A DNA stretch of 64,000 bases from Caballeronia turbans (lineage in GTDB: Bacteria; Pseudomonadota; Gammaproteobacteria; Burkholderiales; Burkholderiaceae). Each line of letters begins with the position of its first letter. Positions within the stretch are counted from its first letter, which is position 1. Location: contig FCOD02000006.1 of the NCBI GenBank assembly GCA_001544655.2, positions 186,001 through 250,000 on the forward strand, read 5' to 3'. The position numbers were made by a program, and so were the translations under genes. Below, piece by piece: positions 18,094-27,227 of the stretch. The notes below the pieces were generated by a model that ran no database searches, had not been told where the DNA came from, and worked only from the letters and a program-made list of their open reading frames with translations.

Positions 18094-19197
18094 ATGAGCG
18101 GAACATCCATGGAACAGGACGACATCGTCGCCGGCTGGTCGGAGAGGATCGCCCGGGCCACCGAAACCGGCACGCTGCTGCGCGTGCGCGGGGGTGGCAC
18201 GAAAGACTGGTACGGGCAGACGCTCCAGGGAGAGATCCTCGACACGCGCGTGTATCGCGGCATCATCGCTTACGATCCGGCGGAACTCGTCATCACTGCG
18301 CGAAGCGGCACGCCGCTCGCCGAAATCGAAGCGGCACTCAGAGAGCACAACCAGATGCTGCCGTTCGAGCCGCCGCACTTCGGGCGCAACGCGACGCTGG
18401 GCGGCTGCATCGCCGCGGGGCTCGCGGGCCCGCGCCGCGCATGGACCGGCGCGCCGCGCGATTTCGTGCTCGGCGCGGTCGTCATGAACGGTCACGGGCA
18501 AGTGCTGCATTTCGGCGGACAAGTGGTGAAGAACGTCGCCGGGTATGACGTGTCGCGCCTGCTAGCGGGTTCGCTCGGCACGCTCGGGCTGATTCTCGAA
18601 CTCTCGATCAAGGTGCTGCCGCGCCCCGTCGCCGAAGCCACGCTCAAGTTCGACATGCACGCCACCGACGGCGTGCGCAAGCTCAACGAATGGGGCGGCC
18701 ATCCATTGCCGATCTGCGGCAGCGCGTGGCGCGACGGCACGCTTGCGCTGCGTCTCGCAGGCGCGGAAGCTGCTGTAAAGACAGCGCGCAATACGCTCGG
18801 CGGCGAGGTCGTCGATGCGGTCGAAGCCGACCGTTTCTGGATCGGCATGCGCGAGCAGACGGACCCGTTCTTCGCGGTGATCGAACCGCGCTCGGCGCTG
18901 TGGCGGCTCGCGTTGCCGTCGATCGCGGAGCCGCTGCATCTGCCGGGCGCGCAGTTGATGGAATGGGGCGGCGCGCAGCGCTGGTGGATCACCGACACCG
19001 ATCCGCAAACCGTGCGCATCAGCGCGAAGCAGGCGGGCGGGCACGCGACGATATTCCGCGCAGGCTCCGCCTACGATCGCAACGCGGGCGTGTTCACGCC
19101 GCTGCCCGCGCCGCTGATGAAGATTCATCGTGGATTGAAAGCCGCATTCGATCCGGCGCGCATCTTCAACCGCGCGCGTTTGTACCCCGACTTTTAG
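18094..19197 (+). CDS. glcE: Glycolate oxidase subunit GlcE (FAD-binding)
   Basis: Second FAD-domain subunit of glycolate oxidase, shorter (367 aa) than GlcD because it lacks the full FAD-oxidase C-terminal domain. Visible motifs are RVRGGGTKDWYG near the start, PFEPPHFGRNATLGGCIAAGLAGPRR and VVKNVAGYDVSRLLAGSLGTLG. The end KAAFDPARIFNRARLYPDF fits the family. An alternative ATG lies at 18109. It is 8 bp from glcF. Confidence 0.93.
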   Translation: MSGTSMEQDDIVAGWSERIARATETGTLLRVRGGGTKDWYGQTLQGEILDTRVYRGIIAYDPAELVITARSGTPLAEIEAALREHNQMLPFEPPHFGRNATLGGCIAAGLAGPRRAWTGAPRDFVLGAVVMNGHGQVLHFGGQVVKNVAGYDVSRLLAGSLGTLGLILELSIKVLPRPVAEATLKFDMHATDGVRKLNEWGGHPLPICGSAWRDGTLALRLAGAEAAVKTARNTLGGEVVDAVEADRFWIGMREQTDPFFAVIEPRSALWRLALPSIAEPLHLPGAQLMEWGGAQRWWITDTDPQTVRISAKQAGGHATIFRAGSAYDRNAGVFTPLPAPLMKIHRGLKAAFDPARIFNRARLYPDF

Positions 19198-19205
19198 GCG
19201 CTTCG

Positions 19206-20432
19206 ATGCAAACCAATCTCGCCGAATTCATCCGCGGCACGGCCGATGGCGACGAAGCCGACGCCATCCTGCGCAAGTGCGTGCACTGCGGCTTCTGCAC
19301 GGCGACCTGCCCGACGTATCAGATACTCGGCGACGAGCTCGACGGGCCGCGCGGGCGCATCTATCTGATGAAGCAGATGTTCGAAGGCGCGCCGGTCTCG
19401 CGCAGCACGCAACTGCATCTGGACCGCTGTCTCACGTGCCGCAATTGCGAAAGCACGTGTCCATCGGGCGTGCAGTACGGACGGCTCGTCGAGATCGGGC
19501 GCAAGATCGTCGAAGAAAAGGTCGAGCGGCCGATGCGCCAGCGCCTGCAACGGCGCCTCCTCGCGAGCTTCCTGCCGAACAGCACGCTCTTCACGCCCGC
19601 GATGAAGCTCGGGCAGCAGTTCCGCGGCATCCTGCCGCGCAAGCTGCGCGCGAAGATTCCCGTGCCCGAGCGGCCGCTCGCGGCGCCCACGAACAAGCAT
19701 GAACGCAAGATGCTGATGCTCGCCGGCTGTGTGCAACCGGCGATGATGCCTAACGTCAACACCGCAACGGCCCGCGTGTTCGACGCGCTCGGCATCGAGA
19801 TCGTCACGGCGCCGTCCGCGGGCTGCTGCGGCGCGATCCGCCTGCATCTCGGCTACAACGAAGACGCGCTCGACGACGTGCGCAACAACATCGACGCATG
19901 GTGGCCGTATGTGGAAAGCGGCGTCGAGGCGATCGTGATGAACGCGTCGGGCTGCGGCGCGACGGTGAAGGAGTACGCGCATCTGCTGCGCAACGATCCG
20001 GCGTACGCGGAAAAGGCGCAGAAGATCGTCGACCTGACGCGCGATCTCGCCGAAATCCTGCCGATGTACGAGGAGGAGCTCGTCGCGCTTTCGCGTCGGC
20101 GCGGCGTGCATACCGTGGCGTTCCATCCGCCGTGCACGTTGCAGCACGGACAGCAGATCCGCGGACGCGTCGAGCAATTGCTGACCGCGCTCGGGCTCGA
20201 AGTGCGCCTGCCCGCCGACAGCCACTTGTGCTGCGGATCGGCGGGGACGTATTCGGTCCTGCAGCCGAAGCTCTCGTACACGCTGCGCAATCAGAAGCTC
20301 GACCGGCTGGAGAAGCTGGAGCCGCAGATGATCGTATCGGCCAATGTCGGCTGCATCGCGCATCTGCAAAGCGGCACGTCGACGCCCGTCACGCACTGGA
20401 TTCAACTGCTGGAGCATCTGCTGTACGGTTGA
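19206..20432 (+). CDS. glcF: Glycolate oxidase iron-sulfur subunit GlcF
   Basis: Carries electrons from the FAD subunits to the quinone pool. The 408-aa protein has two 4Fe-4S ferredoxin motifs, CVHCGFCTATCPTY near residue 24 and CLTCRNCESTCPSG near residue 75, then two CCG domains (SAGCCGAIRLHLG and LCCGSAGTYSVLQP) that bind a further cofactor in the family. It begins 8 bp after glcE and completes the glcDEF set. Confidence 0.95.
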   Translation: MQTNLAEFIRGTADGDEADAILRKCVHCGFCTATCPTYQILGDELDGPRGRIYLMKQMFEGAPVSRSTQLHLDRCLTCRNCESTCPSGVQYGRLVEIGRKIVEEKVERPMRQRLQRRLLASFLPNSTLFTPAMKLGQQFRGILPRKLRAKIPVPERPLAAPTNKHERKMLMLAGCVQPAMMPNVNTATARVFDALGIEIVTAPSAGCCGAIRLHLGYNEDALDDVRNNIDAWWPYVESGVEAIVMNASGCGATVKEYAHLLRNDPAYAEKAQKIVDLTRDLAEILPMYEEELVALSRRRGVHTVAFHPPCTLQHGQQIRGRVEQLLTALGLEVRLPADSHLCCGSAGTYSVLQPKLSYTLRNQKLDRLEKLEPQMIVSANVGCIAHLQSGTSTPVTHWIQLLEHLLYG

Positions 20433-20440
20433 GCGATTCG

Positions 20441-20446
20441 TATAAT
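20441..20446 (+). promoter_or_regulatory. Consensus -10 box at yggS
   Basis: A perfect TATAAT, 8 bp after the glcF stop and 6 nt before an in-frame ATG at 20453. It suggests that yggS-proC has its own promoter, with transcription starting on or near that ATG. The -35 region is poor. Confidence 0.5.
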
Positions 20447-20476
20447 GGCCGGATGGTTCTCATGGCTGTCTCAGGT

Positions 20477-21172
20477 ATGTCCATCGCTCAACACCTCGAA
20501 GAAGTCCGTCGACGCATCGCGAAGGCCGCGCAAAGCGCGTCGCGCGATGCGGCGTCCATCAAGCTGCTCGCCGTGTCCAAGACCTTTCCCGCCGACGACG
20601 TGCGCGCCGCCTTCGACGCCGGCCAGCGCGCGTTCGGCGAGAACTACGTGCAGGAAGGCATCGCGAAGATCGCCGCGCTCGGTGATCTGCGCAGCGACAT
20701 CGAATGGCATTTCATCGGGCCGCTGCAATCGAACAAGACGAAGCTCGTCGCCGAGCAGTTCGACTGGGTGCATTCCATCGACCGGCTCAAGATCGCGGAG
20801 CGGCTCTCCGCGCAACGTCCCGAAGGCACGCCCGCGCTCAACGTGTGCATTCAGGTCAACGTGAGCGGCGAGGCGTCGAAGAGCGGCGTCGAGCCGGATG
20901 AAGCCACCGCGCTCGCGCACGCGGTCGCCGCCCTGCCCGGCCTGCGTTTGCGCGGCCTGATGGCGATACCCGAGCCCGCCGATACCCTCGATGCGCAACG
21001 CGCGCCGCATGTCCGCCTGCGCGAGTTGATGAACACGCTACGCGCCGATGGCCTCGAACTCGACACGCTCTCGATGGGCATGTCCGCCGATCTCGAAGCC
21101 GCCGTGATCGAAGGCGCGACGATCGTGCGTATCGGCACCGCCATTTTTGGCGCGCGCACTTACACCACCTGA
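20477..21172 (+). CDS. yggS: YggS/PROSC family pyridoxal-phosphate homeostasis protein
   Basis: A PLP-binding protein of alanine-racemase fold that buffers free PLP and amino-acid/keto-acid balance. The 231-aa protein has the PLP-lysine segment KLLAVSKTFPADDV, GENYVQEG, WHFIGPLQSNK and the C-terminal LSMGMSADLEAAVIEGATIVRIGTAIFG. The start at 20477 (MSIAQHLEEV) aligns with E. coli YggS; ATGs at 20462 and 20453 are also in frame, and the last is favoured if the mRNA is leaderless. It is next to proC, a linkage common in many bacteria. Confidence 0.92.
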   Translation: MSIAQHLEEVRRRIAKAAQSASRDAASIKLLAVSKTFPADDVRAAFDAGQRAFGENYVQEGIAKIAALGDLRSDIEWHFIGPLQSNKTKLVAEQFDWVHSIDRLKIAERLSAQRPEGTPALNVCIQVNVSGEASKSGVEPDEATALAHAVAALPGLRLRGLMAIPEPADTLDAQRAPHVRLRELMNTLRADGLELDTLSMGMSADLEAAVIEGATIVRIGTAIFGARTYTT

Positions 21173-21186
21173 CCTCACCTTCAACC

Positions 21187-21999
21187 ATGAAAATTGCATT
21201 CATCGGCGGCGGCAACATGGCCGCGGCGCTCATCGGCGGTCTGATCAAGCGCGGCGTCCAGCCGTCCGACATCTACGCCGTCGACATCAACGACGAAGCG
21301 CGCGAGCGCACGGCGAAACAGTTCGGCATCGCGACCGGCGCGGCCGTCGATGCAACGCTCGCCGGTTACGACGCGATCGTGCTCGCCGTGAAGCCGCAAG
21401 TGCTCAAGAGTGTGGCCGAAGCGCTCGCGCCGCATCTGTCGAAGCAGACGATCATCAGCATCGCGGCGGGCATCCGCGCGACCGATCTTTCGCGCTGGCT
21501 GAACGGCTATACGCAGATCGTGCGCACGATGCCGAACACGCCCGCGCTGATCGGCATGGGCGTGACGGGTCTGGCCGCGCTGCCCGGCGTGAGCGACGCG
21601 GCGAAGGCGCTCAGCAGCCAGGTCCTGGAAGCGGTCGGCACGGCCGTCTGGTTCGACGACGAAGCCAAGCTCGACGCGGTCACGGCAATCTCCGGCAGCG
21701 GCCCGGCCTACGTGTTCTATTTCATCGAAGCGATGCAGGAAGCGGCCCGCCAGCTCGGCATGGACGAGGAGCAAGGCCGCGCGCTCGCGGTCGCCACGTT
21801 CACGGGTGCGGCGCAACTGGCGGCGCAATCGGGCGAGCCGGCGAGCGTGCTGCGCGAGCGCGTGACGTCGAAGGGCGGCACCACGGCGGCCGCGCTCGCC
21901 TCGTTCGATGCTCAGGGCGTGAAGGACGCGATCGTGCGCGGCGCACTGGCGGCGCAAGCGCGGGCGAAAGAGATGGGGGATGAACTGGGCGGCGCCTGA
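21187..21999 (+). CDS. proC: Pyrroline-5-carboxylate reductase
   Basis: NAD(P)H-dependent last step of proline synthesis. The 270-aa protein has the N-terminal dinucleotide motif FIGGGNMAAALIGGL, the central VRTMPNTPALIGMGVTG and the C-terminal dimer motif GSGPAYVFYFIEAM followed by RERVTSKGGTTAAAL. It starts 14 bp after yggS and is almost certainly co-transcribed with it. The length is normal. Confidence 0.96.
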   Translation: MKIAFIGGGNMAAALIGGLIKRGVQPSDIYAVDINDEARERTAKQFGIATGAAVDATLAGYDAIVLAVKPQVLKSVAEALAPHLSKQTIISIAAGIRATDLSRWLNGYTQIVRTMPNTPALIGMGVTGLAALPGVSDAAKALSSQVLEAVGTAVWFDDEAKLDAVTAISGSGPAYVFYFIEAMQEAARQLGMDEEQGRALAVATFTGAAQLAAQSGEPASVLRERVTSKGGTTAAALASFDAQGVKDAIVRGALAAQARAKEMGDELGGA

Positions 22000-22022
22000 T
22001 CGAGCGACGCCACCCTGAACGA

Positions 22023-22048
22023 GCGGCGCGCGCAAGCACGCGCGCCGC
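22023..22048. terminator. Strong hairpin between convergent proC and the methyltransferase gene
   Basis: GCGGCGCGCG, loop CAAGCA, CGCGCGCCGC: a perfect 10-bp GC stem in the 55-bp gap between two convergent genes. No clear T-run follows on either strand, so it is a terminator candidate by position rather than by a full motif. Confidence 0.45.
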
Positions 22049-22054
22049 GCTCGC

Positions 22055-23299
22055 TCAAAGCTTCTGCACGACGAACTCGATGCCGCACTCCGCGAAGGCA
22101 GTCCGCGTCTGGTCGAAGCGCTCCATGCCGTGCATGAAGCTGTGATCCAGCAGTTCGGCCTTCTTCACGCTGACTTCGCGTTCGAAATCGCGCAGCAAAT
22201 CGAGCACGTTGATCGACACAGGCGACCAGCTTTTGCGCTTGAAGAGGGTGAACGTGTGCTTGTGGTCGGTGTTGAATGTCGACGGCCATACACCTTGCTC
22301 GTACATGTCCTCGTCCGGCACGGTGATGACGAGATGGCCGCCCGGCTTGAGCACGCGCAACCAGTGGCGCAACGCGACGCGCGGGTCCATCACGTGTTCG
22401 AGGCAGTGCCCCGAATAGACGAAGTCGAAGCTGTTGTCCCGAACGTTCTCGAGGTATTGCGCGTCCCCCTGCGCCCACTCATAGACCGTCACGCTCTCGA
22501 TGCGCGGAAACAACGTGCTATACAGCGCGATGCTGTCGTTGCCACCGCCGATATCGAGCCCCTTGCCCACGAGCCAGCGATTGCCGAAGCGAGCGTCGAG
22601 CAGACGGCGATTGACCGATATGCACGTCGTACCCGGAACACCCAGCGTCAGCACAAACGGCTGCGTCTGATCGCCGGGAACGACCCATTTCTTCAGCGCG
22701 TACTCGCCCCACGCACGCGGCCATAGCACCGCGTAGCCCGTATCCTCTCCATGCCAGTGCACCGTATGCGTGGACTCGAACGACGCGAGCAATTCGAGGA
22801 ACGCCGCTTCCTGATCGAAGCCGTTCTCGACCCAATCCGGAAGGGTCCCTGCGTTCGTCCGGAAGTCGCGCCGGTAGATGCGCACATCGTCCAGCACGAT
22901 GAGTGCGTTAGCCGTCCGGCCGCGCAGGAGTTCGAGTTCAGCGAGCAGCGGCAGGCGCTCGGTCGGAGCGTGCTCCTGGCTGATATAGCTGTTGCCGCCA
23001 TAGTCCGCGCCGGGATAATGCGCGTCCAGAAAAACGAGGCAGCGTCGCCCGGCCAGTGTGTCTTCCACCGGGGCCGAGCGCAAAAAGGCAAGACTGTCAG
23101 CATTCGCCACATGGAGACGTTCGCTTTGTTCCGCCTCTGCGAAAAGCGGCTTGAAGATTTCGCAGGACAGCGCTTTGGCGAACCCGGCGGACAATGCGGC
23201 TCGGCAAGAATCGCCCTTTCCATAACCGGTTTCAATGAGATGTGTGACCCGATTCCGGGAAACGAGTGCAGCCAGATCGAAGCGAGCAAGAGAACCCAT
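22055..23299 (-). CDS. Two-domain SAM-dependent methyltransferase
   Basis: A 414-residue protein with two Rossmann-like halves. The N-terminal half (about 1-200) has LIETGYGKGDSC at residues 21-32 and LDAHYPGADYGG at 91-102, like TylF/CmcI-type or degenerate methyltransferases. The C-terminal half (about 245-345) is a clear class I methyltransferase: LDIGGGNDS at 248-256, then HCLEHVMDPRVALRHWLRVLKPGGHLVITVP, a Methyltransf_11/23-type signature. The substrate is unknown; surface glycan modification is one possibility. It is alone between proC and ubiA, with a lower-GC upstream region, which suggests acquisition. Confidence 0.75.
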   Translation of the reverse strand: MGSLARFDLAALVSRNRVTHLIETGYGKGDSCRAALSAGFAKALSCEIFKPLFAEAEQSERLHVANADSLAFLRSAPVEDTLAGRRCLVFLDAHYPGADYGGNSYISQEHAPTERLPLLAELELLRGRTANALIVLDDVRIYRRDFRTNAGTLPDWVENGFDQEAAFLELLASFESTHTVHWHGEDTGYAVLWPRAWGEYALKKWVVPGDQTQPFVLTLGVPGTTCISVNRRLLDARFGNRWLVGKGLDIGGGNDSIALYSTLFPRIESVTVYEWAQGDAQYLENVRDNSFDFVYSGHCLEHVMDPRVALRHWLRVLKPGGHLVITVPDEDMYEQGVWPSTFNTDHKHTFTLFKRKSWSPVSINVLDLLRDFEREVSVKKAELLDHSFMHGMERFDQTRTAFAECGIEFVVQKL

Positions 23300-23618
23300 G
23301 ATTCACACGCTGAAAATGAAGCAAGCGAACGATTGCCACCGCGCGGAAAACCCCGCAGTGTTCAACCGGCTTGTCGAGGGAAGGGACGGTGCGTTCGTGA
23401 GAATCACCGGGCGCCACGGGAGGCTTTGCTTTGAGCGTTCCCGGGCAACCAATCGTTTGACTGGCGCACGACGTTATCAAAACATAAGGCCGCGACGCCG
23501 CGATGTGATCAAATTTTTCGTTCTCAAACCATTTCGCAGATTGACATAAAGCAGCGAGCTATGGTTTTACGCAACGTGCGTTGTGCACGTTGCGGGCACT
23601 CGATCCACGCAAAAGGGC
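23300..23618. other. Intergenic region upstream of the methyltransferase gene
   Basis: A 319-bp region with AT-rich patches and no convincing gene. It holds a perfect 9-bp inverted repeat GCAACGTGC-GTTGT-GCACGTTGC at 23571-23593, just beyond the ubiA stop on the minus strand. That hairpin may end the ubiA transcript, though only a weak T/A tract (TAAAACC) follows it. The methyltransferase promoter is presumably in 23300-23560, but I see no clear -35/-10 pair. Confidence 0.5.
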
Positions 23619-24479
23619 TCAACTCGAAATCGCGTAGTGAAGGGCGATTCCCGCGAACAGCATCCCTCCGAGCCAGTTGTTATGCTTGAACGCCGCGAAG
23701 CACGCCATCCGCTCGCGATTGCGGATCAGCCCGTAGTGATACACCGCGCAACCCGCCGCCGCGAGCCAGCCGAGCCAGTAGAGCCAGCCATATCCCAGTG
23801 CGATGCCGATGCCCACGTAGATCGCGAGCGTCACCGCGTAACACAGCATGACGGCCAGCACGTCGTATCGGCCGAACGTGAGCGCGGACGTGCGAATGCC
23901 GATCTTGATGTCGTCGTCGCGGTCGACCATCGCGTATTCGGTGTCGTACGCGACCGACCAGAACACGTTCGCCGCGAGCATGATCCACGCGAGCATCGGC
24001 ACGTGGTTCTGCACGGCGGCGAAGGCCATCGGGATGCCGAAGCCGAACGCGATGCCGAGATACGCCTGCGGAATCGCGAAGAAGCGCTTGGTGAACGGAT
24101 ACGTGCCCGCGACGAACAGCGCGAACACCGACAACTCCTTGGTTAGCGTGTTGAGCGGCAGGATCAGCAGGAACGCGACGAGCGCGAGCGCCGCCGCGAG
24201 CGCCACCGCTTCCCATGCCTTGATCTTGCCCGACGTGATCGGCCGCTCGGCGGTGCGCTTCACGTGGCGGTCGAAATCGCGGTCGGCGTAGTCGTTGATC
24301 GCGCAGCCCGCCGAGCGCATCAGGATCGTGCCGATCGTGAAGATGACGAGCAGCATCGGCGACGGACGGCCATCGGACGCGATCCACAATGCGTTGAGCG
24401 TCGGCCATAGCAGCAACAGGCTGCCGATGGGCTTGTCGAGGCGCACGAGGCGCATGTAAAGCGGAAGACGGGCGAGCAT
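23619..24479 (-). CDS. ubiA: 4-hydroxybenzoate octaprenyltransferase
   Basis: Integral-membrane prenyltransferase joining 4-hydroxybenzoate to octaprenyl diphosphate in ubiquinone synthesis. The 286-aa protein has both aspartate motifs: NDYADRDFD at residues 62-70 and [13 protein letters not shown] in the second half, with about eight hydrophobic segments around them. It is followed (leftward) by the hairpin at 23571-23593. In relatives ubiA is near proC; here the methyltransferase gene lies between. Confidence 0.95.
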   Translation of the reverse strand: MLARLPLYMRLVRLDKPIGSLLLLWPTLNALWIASDGRPSPMLLVIFTIGTILMRSAGCAINDYADRDFDRHVKRTAERPITSGKIKAWEAVALAAALALVAFLLILPLNTLTKELSVFALFVAGTYPFTKRFFAIPQAYLGIAFGFGIPMAFAAVQNHVPMLAWIMLAANVFWSVAYDTEYAMVDRDDDIKIGIRTSALTFGRYDVLAVMLCYAVTLAIYVGIGIALGYGWLYWLGWLAAAGCAVYHYGLIRNRERMACFAAFKHNNWLGGMLFAGIALHYAISS

Positions 24480-24548
24480 GGCGAATGTCGAGGCAGAGAA
24501 ACGCGATCCGGCTATTTTAGATCAGCGTGCCGGGACATCCTCAAAAGC

Positions 24549-24574
24549 AAAAACCCCGCTTGAGAGCGGGGTTT
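24549..24574 (-). terminator. Intrinsic terminator of dps
   Basis: Read on the minus strand: AAACCCCGCT, loop CTCA, AGCGGGGTTTTTG. A 7-bp GC stem followed by five T, 25 bp after the dps stop. A good match. Confidence 0.9.
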
Positions 24575-24598
24575 CATCGCTTCGAAACGGAAGAAGCA

Positions 24599-25087
24599 TC
24601 AGGCCAGCATCGCGCGCAGCATCCACGCGGTCTTCTCGTGCGTCTGCATGCGTTGCGTGAGCAGGTCGGCCGTCGGCTCGTCGTTCGCGGCTTCGGTCGC
24701 CGGGAAAATCTCGCGCGCCGTGCGCACCACCGCTTCCTGACCTTCCACCAGCTGACGGATCATGTCTTCGGCAGCCGGCACGCCGTCCGCTTCCGGGATT
24801 GACGACAGCTTCGCGAATTCCTTGTAGCTGCCCGGCGCATGCACGCCCAGCGCGCGGATGCGTTCCGCGATCGAATCGACGGCGAGCGCGAGTTCGTTGT
24901 ACTGCGTCTCGAACATCAGATGCAGCGTGTTGAACATCGGACCCGTGACGTTCCAGTGAAAGTTGTGCGTCTTCAGATAGAGCGTGTACGTATCGGCCAG
25001 CAGCCGGGACAGCCCGTCGGCGATCTTCTTGCGGTCTTTGTCGCTGATGCCGATGTTGACGGCAGGTGCAGTGCCTTTCTTCGCCAT
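24599..25087 (-). CDS. dps: Dps-family ferritin-like DNA-protecting protein
   Basis: Dodecameric ferritin-like protein that oxidises and stores iron with H2O2 and shields DNA under stress. The 162-aa protein has the Dps ferroxidase block [21 protein letters not shown] at about residues 40-60, followed by [26 protein letters not shown] precedes the ATG at 25087; the open frame upstream is not part of the gene. It lies downstream of katA and oxyR in the same orientation, consistent with peroxide control. Confidence 0.95.
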   Translation of the reverse strand: MAKKGTAPAVNIGISDKDRKKIADGLSRLLADTYTLYLKTHNFHWNVTGPMFNTLHLMFETQYNELALAVDSIAERIRALGVHAPGSYKEFAKLSSIPEADGVPAAEDMIRQLVEGQEAVVRTAREIFPATEAANDEPTADLLTQRMQTHEKTAWMLRAMLA

Positions 25088-25233
25088 GATGACTCCGTGA
25101 GAGAGTGATTCGAACGTTGCGAACGCCGCGCGCATCGCCTTGCCGCGCGGCGCTTCGAGCGCTCGACAGTTTATCGTAGAGAAACAGGAAGCGCCGTATT
25201 GCTTCGCAAGTCTGTCGAACGCTTCGACGACGC

Positions 25234-25386
25234 TCAGGCGCCGACGACACCGCTCGCCACGACGAGTCCATAGCCCGCCGCGACGATGCCGAATGCAATC
25301 GCGACGCGCACGCCGCGCGACGCCTGACGGCTGGATGCTTCGATGTGGTCGACCGCCTGTGCGATGTGATTCAACGCTTGCGACAT
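25234..25386 (-). CDS. Small single-pass membrane protein downstream of katA
   Basis: A 50-codon ORF ([20 protein letters not shown]...) with a short amphipathic N-terminus, then a hydrophobic segment at about residues 29-49 ([20 protein letters not shown]). GGGAGA lies about 8 nt before the ATG, a convincing ribosome site. It begins 33 bp after katA on the same strand, so it is probably in the katA transcript. I do not recognise a family. The good ribosome site, GC-rich codon use and position make it likely to be a real gene. Confidence 0.6.
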   Translation of the reverse strand: MSQALNHIAQAVDHIEASSRQASRGVRVAIAFGIVAAGYGLVVASGVVGA

Positions 25387-25419
25387 GATGTTTTCTCCCG
25401 GTGTATCCCAGCGCCGCCG

Positions 25420-26892
25420 TCACGCAGCGGCGGTATCCTTCTCGTCGACGTACTGGCCGAGCTTCGCGAGGGCGTCGATCACGCCCTGCGCGTAAGCCGC
25501 GTCGATGCGGCGGAAATGCCCGATTTGCCGCGCGACGATTTCGTTCGGCACGCCATGAATGTGCCGCGCGATGTTGCCGAAGAAGCGCTCGCGCTGCGCG
25601 TCGTCGAAGAGCCTGAACAGGGCCGCCGGCTGGCTGTAGTAGTCGTCGTCCTCGCGATGGTCGTAGCGATGCACCGTGCCGCCCGCGAGCGGCGGCTCGT
25701 TCGCGTTGGCGTCCTGCGCGAATTCGCCGTAGCGGTTCGGCTCGTAATTCACGCGCCCGCCGAGATTGCCATCGGTGCGCATTGCGCCATCGCGATGAAA
25801 CGGATTGGCGATCGGCGCGCGCGGCGCATTCACCGGAATCTGGTGATGATTGATGCCGAGACGATAACGCTGCGTGTCGCCATACGAGAACAGGCGGCCC
25901 TGCAACAGGCGATCCGGCGAGAAGCCGATGCCCGGCACCACGTTCGCCGGCGAGAACGCGGCCTGCTCGACATCCGCGAAGTAATTCTGCGCGTTGCGAT
26001 TCAACTCGATCACACCGACGTCGATCAGCGGATAGTCCTTGTGCGACCACACTTTGGTGATGTCGAACGGATTCACCTTCGACTTCGCCGCCTCTTCTTC
26101 CGTCATCACCTGAATGCGGAAATTCCAGCGCGGGAAGTTGCCGTTGTCGATGTTCTCCACGAGGTCACGCTGCGCGCTTTCGCGATCGTTCGCGATCACC
26201 GCCGCGGCTTCGGCATCCGTGTAATGGTCGAGCGGTTGCTGCGACTTGAAGTGGAACTTCACATAGAAGCGCTCGCCGTCCTTGTTGACGAACGAAAACG
26301 TGTGCGATCCAAAGCCGTGCATCTGCCGGTAGTTTTTCGGAATGCCACGGTCGCTCATGAGAATCGTCACCTGATGCAGCGATTCCGGGTGACGCGACCA
26401 GAAATCCCACGCCGCGACATTGCTGCGCATGTTCGTGTACGGATCGCGTTTTTGCGTGTGAATGAAGTCGGGAAACTTGAGCGGATCGCGGATGAAGAAC
26501 ACCGGCGTGTTGTTGCCGACGACGTCCCAGTTTCCCTCTTCCGTATAGAACTTGAGCGAGAAGCCGCGCACGTCGCGCTCGGCGTCGGCGGCGCCGCGCT
26601 CGCCCGCGACCGTCGAGAAGCGCATGAAGATCGGCGTTTCCTTGCCGATGTCGGCGAACAACTTCGCCTTCGTGTAGCGCGAGATATCGTGCGTCACGCG
26701 AAACGTGCCGAACGCGCCCGAGCCCTTCGCGTGCACGCGGCGCTCCGGAATCACTTCACGGTCGAAGTGGGCGAGTTTCTCGACGAGCCAGAAATCCTGC
26801 AGCGCGACCGGGCCGCGCGGGCCAGCGGTCTGCGAGTTCTGGTTGTCGCCGACCGGTGCGCCTGCTGCGGTCGTGAGTCGTTGAGTCGTCAT
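25420..26892 (-). CDS. katA: Catalase (small-subunit haem catalase)
   Basis: Splits H2O2 to water and oxygen. At 490 aa it is a clade-3-type monofunctional catalase. The distal-side motif is [14 protein letters not shown] with H54, and the proximal haem-ligand motif is [14 protein letters not shown] near residue 338; [16 protein letters not shown] is also present. The start is supported by AGCAGGAGC before the ATG. It is the second gene after oxyR on the same strand, but an intrinsic terminator follows oxyR, so it should have its own promoter, probably OxyR-controlled. Confidence 0.96.
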   Translation of the reverse strand: MTTQRLTTAAGAPVGDNQNSQTAGPRGPVALQDFWLVEKLAHFDREVIPERRVHAKGSGAFGTFRVTHDISRYTKAKLFADIGKETPIFMRFSTVAGERGAADAERDVRGFSLKFYTEEGNWDVVGNNTPVFFIRDPLKFPDFIHTQKRDPYTNMRSNVAAWDFWSRHPESLHQVTILMSDRGIPKNYRQMHGFGSHTFSFVNKDGERFYVKFHFKSQQPLDHYTDAEAAAVIANDRESAQRDLVENIDNGNFPRWNFRIQVMTEEEAAKSKVNPFDITKVWSHKDYPLIDVGVIELNRNAQNYFADVEQAAFSPANVVPGIGFSPDRLLQGRLFSYGDTQRYRLGINHHQIPVNAPRAPIANPFHRDGAMRTDGNLGGRVNYEPNRYGEFAQDANANEPPLAGGTVHRYDHREDDDYYSQPAALFRLFDDAQRERFFGNIARHIHGVPNEIVARQIGHFRRIDAAYAQGVIDALAKLGQYVDEKDTAAA

Positions 26893-26943
26893 CGTGATGC
26901 TCCTGCTTTTTTGGGTTGCGTGGGATGATGCGAGCCGCGCGCT

Positions 26944-27030
26944 TCAGGCGACGCGAGCGAAATCGGCGAGGATCGAAACCGTCATGTCGCGCAGGCTGTT
27001 CCAGCGGTCGAAGAAGGTCGTGGCGGTCAT
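26944..27030 (-). CDS. Candidate 28-residue protein upstream of katA
   Basis: MTATTFFDRWNSLRDMTVSI... ends in DFARVA. It lies between the oxyR terminator and katA, same strand, and ends 52 bp before katA. AGAGAGG precedes the ATG at a suitable distance. Alternating hydrophobic and charged residues suggest an amphipathic helix. It would be the first ORF of the katA transcript, so it could be a small protein or a translational coupler. Its short length keeps confidence low. Confidence 0.4.
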   Translation of the reverse strand: MTATTFFDRWNSLRDMTVSILADFARVA

Positions 27031-27091
27031 GGAATCCTCTCTCTGTCGTGATGTCGGCTGAGAACCGGCAGTGAGAGAATCCTAGCTTAGA

Positions 27092-27133
27092 CTATCGACA
27101 TTTATAATTCGATTAAATTTATCTATTCGATAG
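27092..27133 (-). promoter_or_regulatory. AT-rich dyad upstream of katA (possible OxyR site)
   Basis: A 42-bp AT-rich block bounded by the perfect inverted repeat CTATCGA...TCGATAG, with further ATAA/TTAT symmetry inside. It lies 62-103 bp before the small ORF and stands out from the GC-rich surroundings. OxyR sites are long AT-rich dyads, and OxyR is encoded next door, so an OxyR operator is likely. The match to the E. coli ATAG/CTAT consensus is not exact. Confidence 0.5.
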
Positions 27134-27176
27134 GCCGAACTTCGCGCCAGCTTTGCCTTAAGGCGTGCGCCAAACG

Positions 27177-27212
27177 AAAACGCCGCGCTCCGTTGCCAGA
27201 GCGCGGCGTTTT
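27177..27212 (-). terminator. Intrinsic terminator of oxyR
   Basis: A perfect 10-bp stem CGCCGCGCTC/GAGCGCGGCG with an 8-nt loop, flanked by AAAA and TTTT on either side, 16 bp after the oxyR stop. It separates oxyR from katA transcription. Confidence 0.88.
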
Positions 27213-27227
27213 CAGGGAAAAGGTAGA

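Noticed and set aside
25088-26050. Upstream extension of the dps reading frame to 26050
   Set aside because: It runs antisense-like through katA and a non-coding gap; the Dps family starts at 25087 with its own ribosome site.
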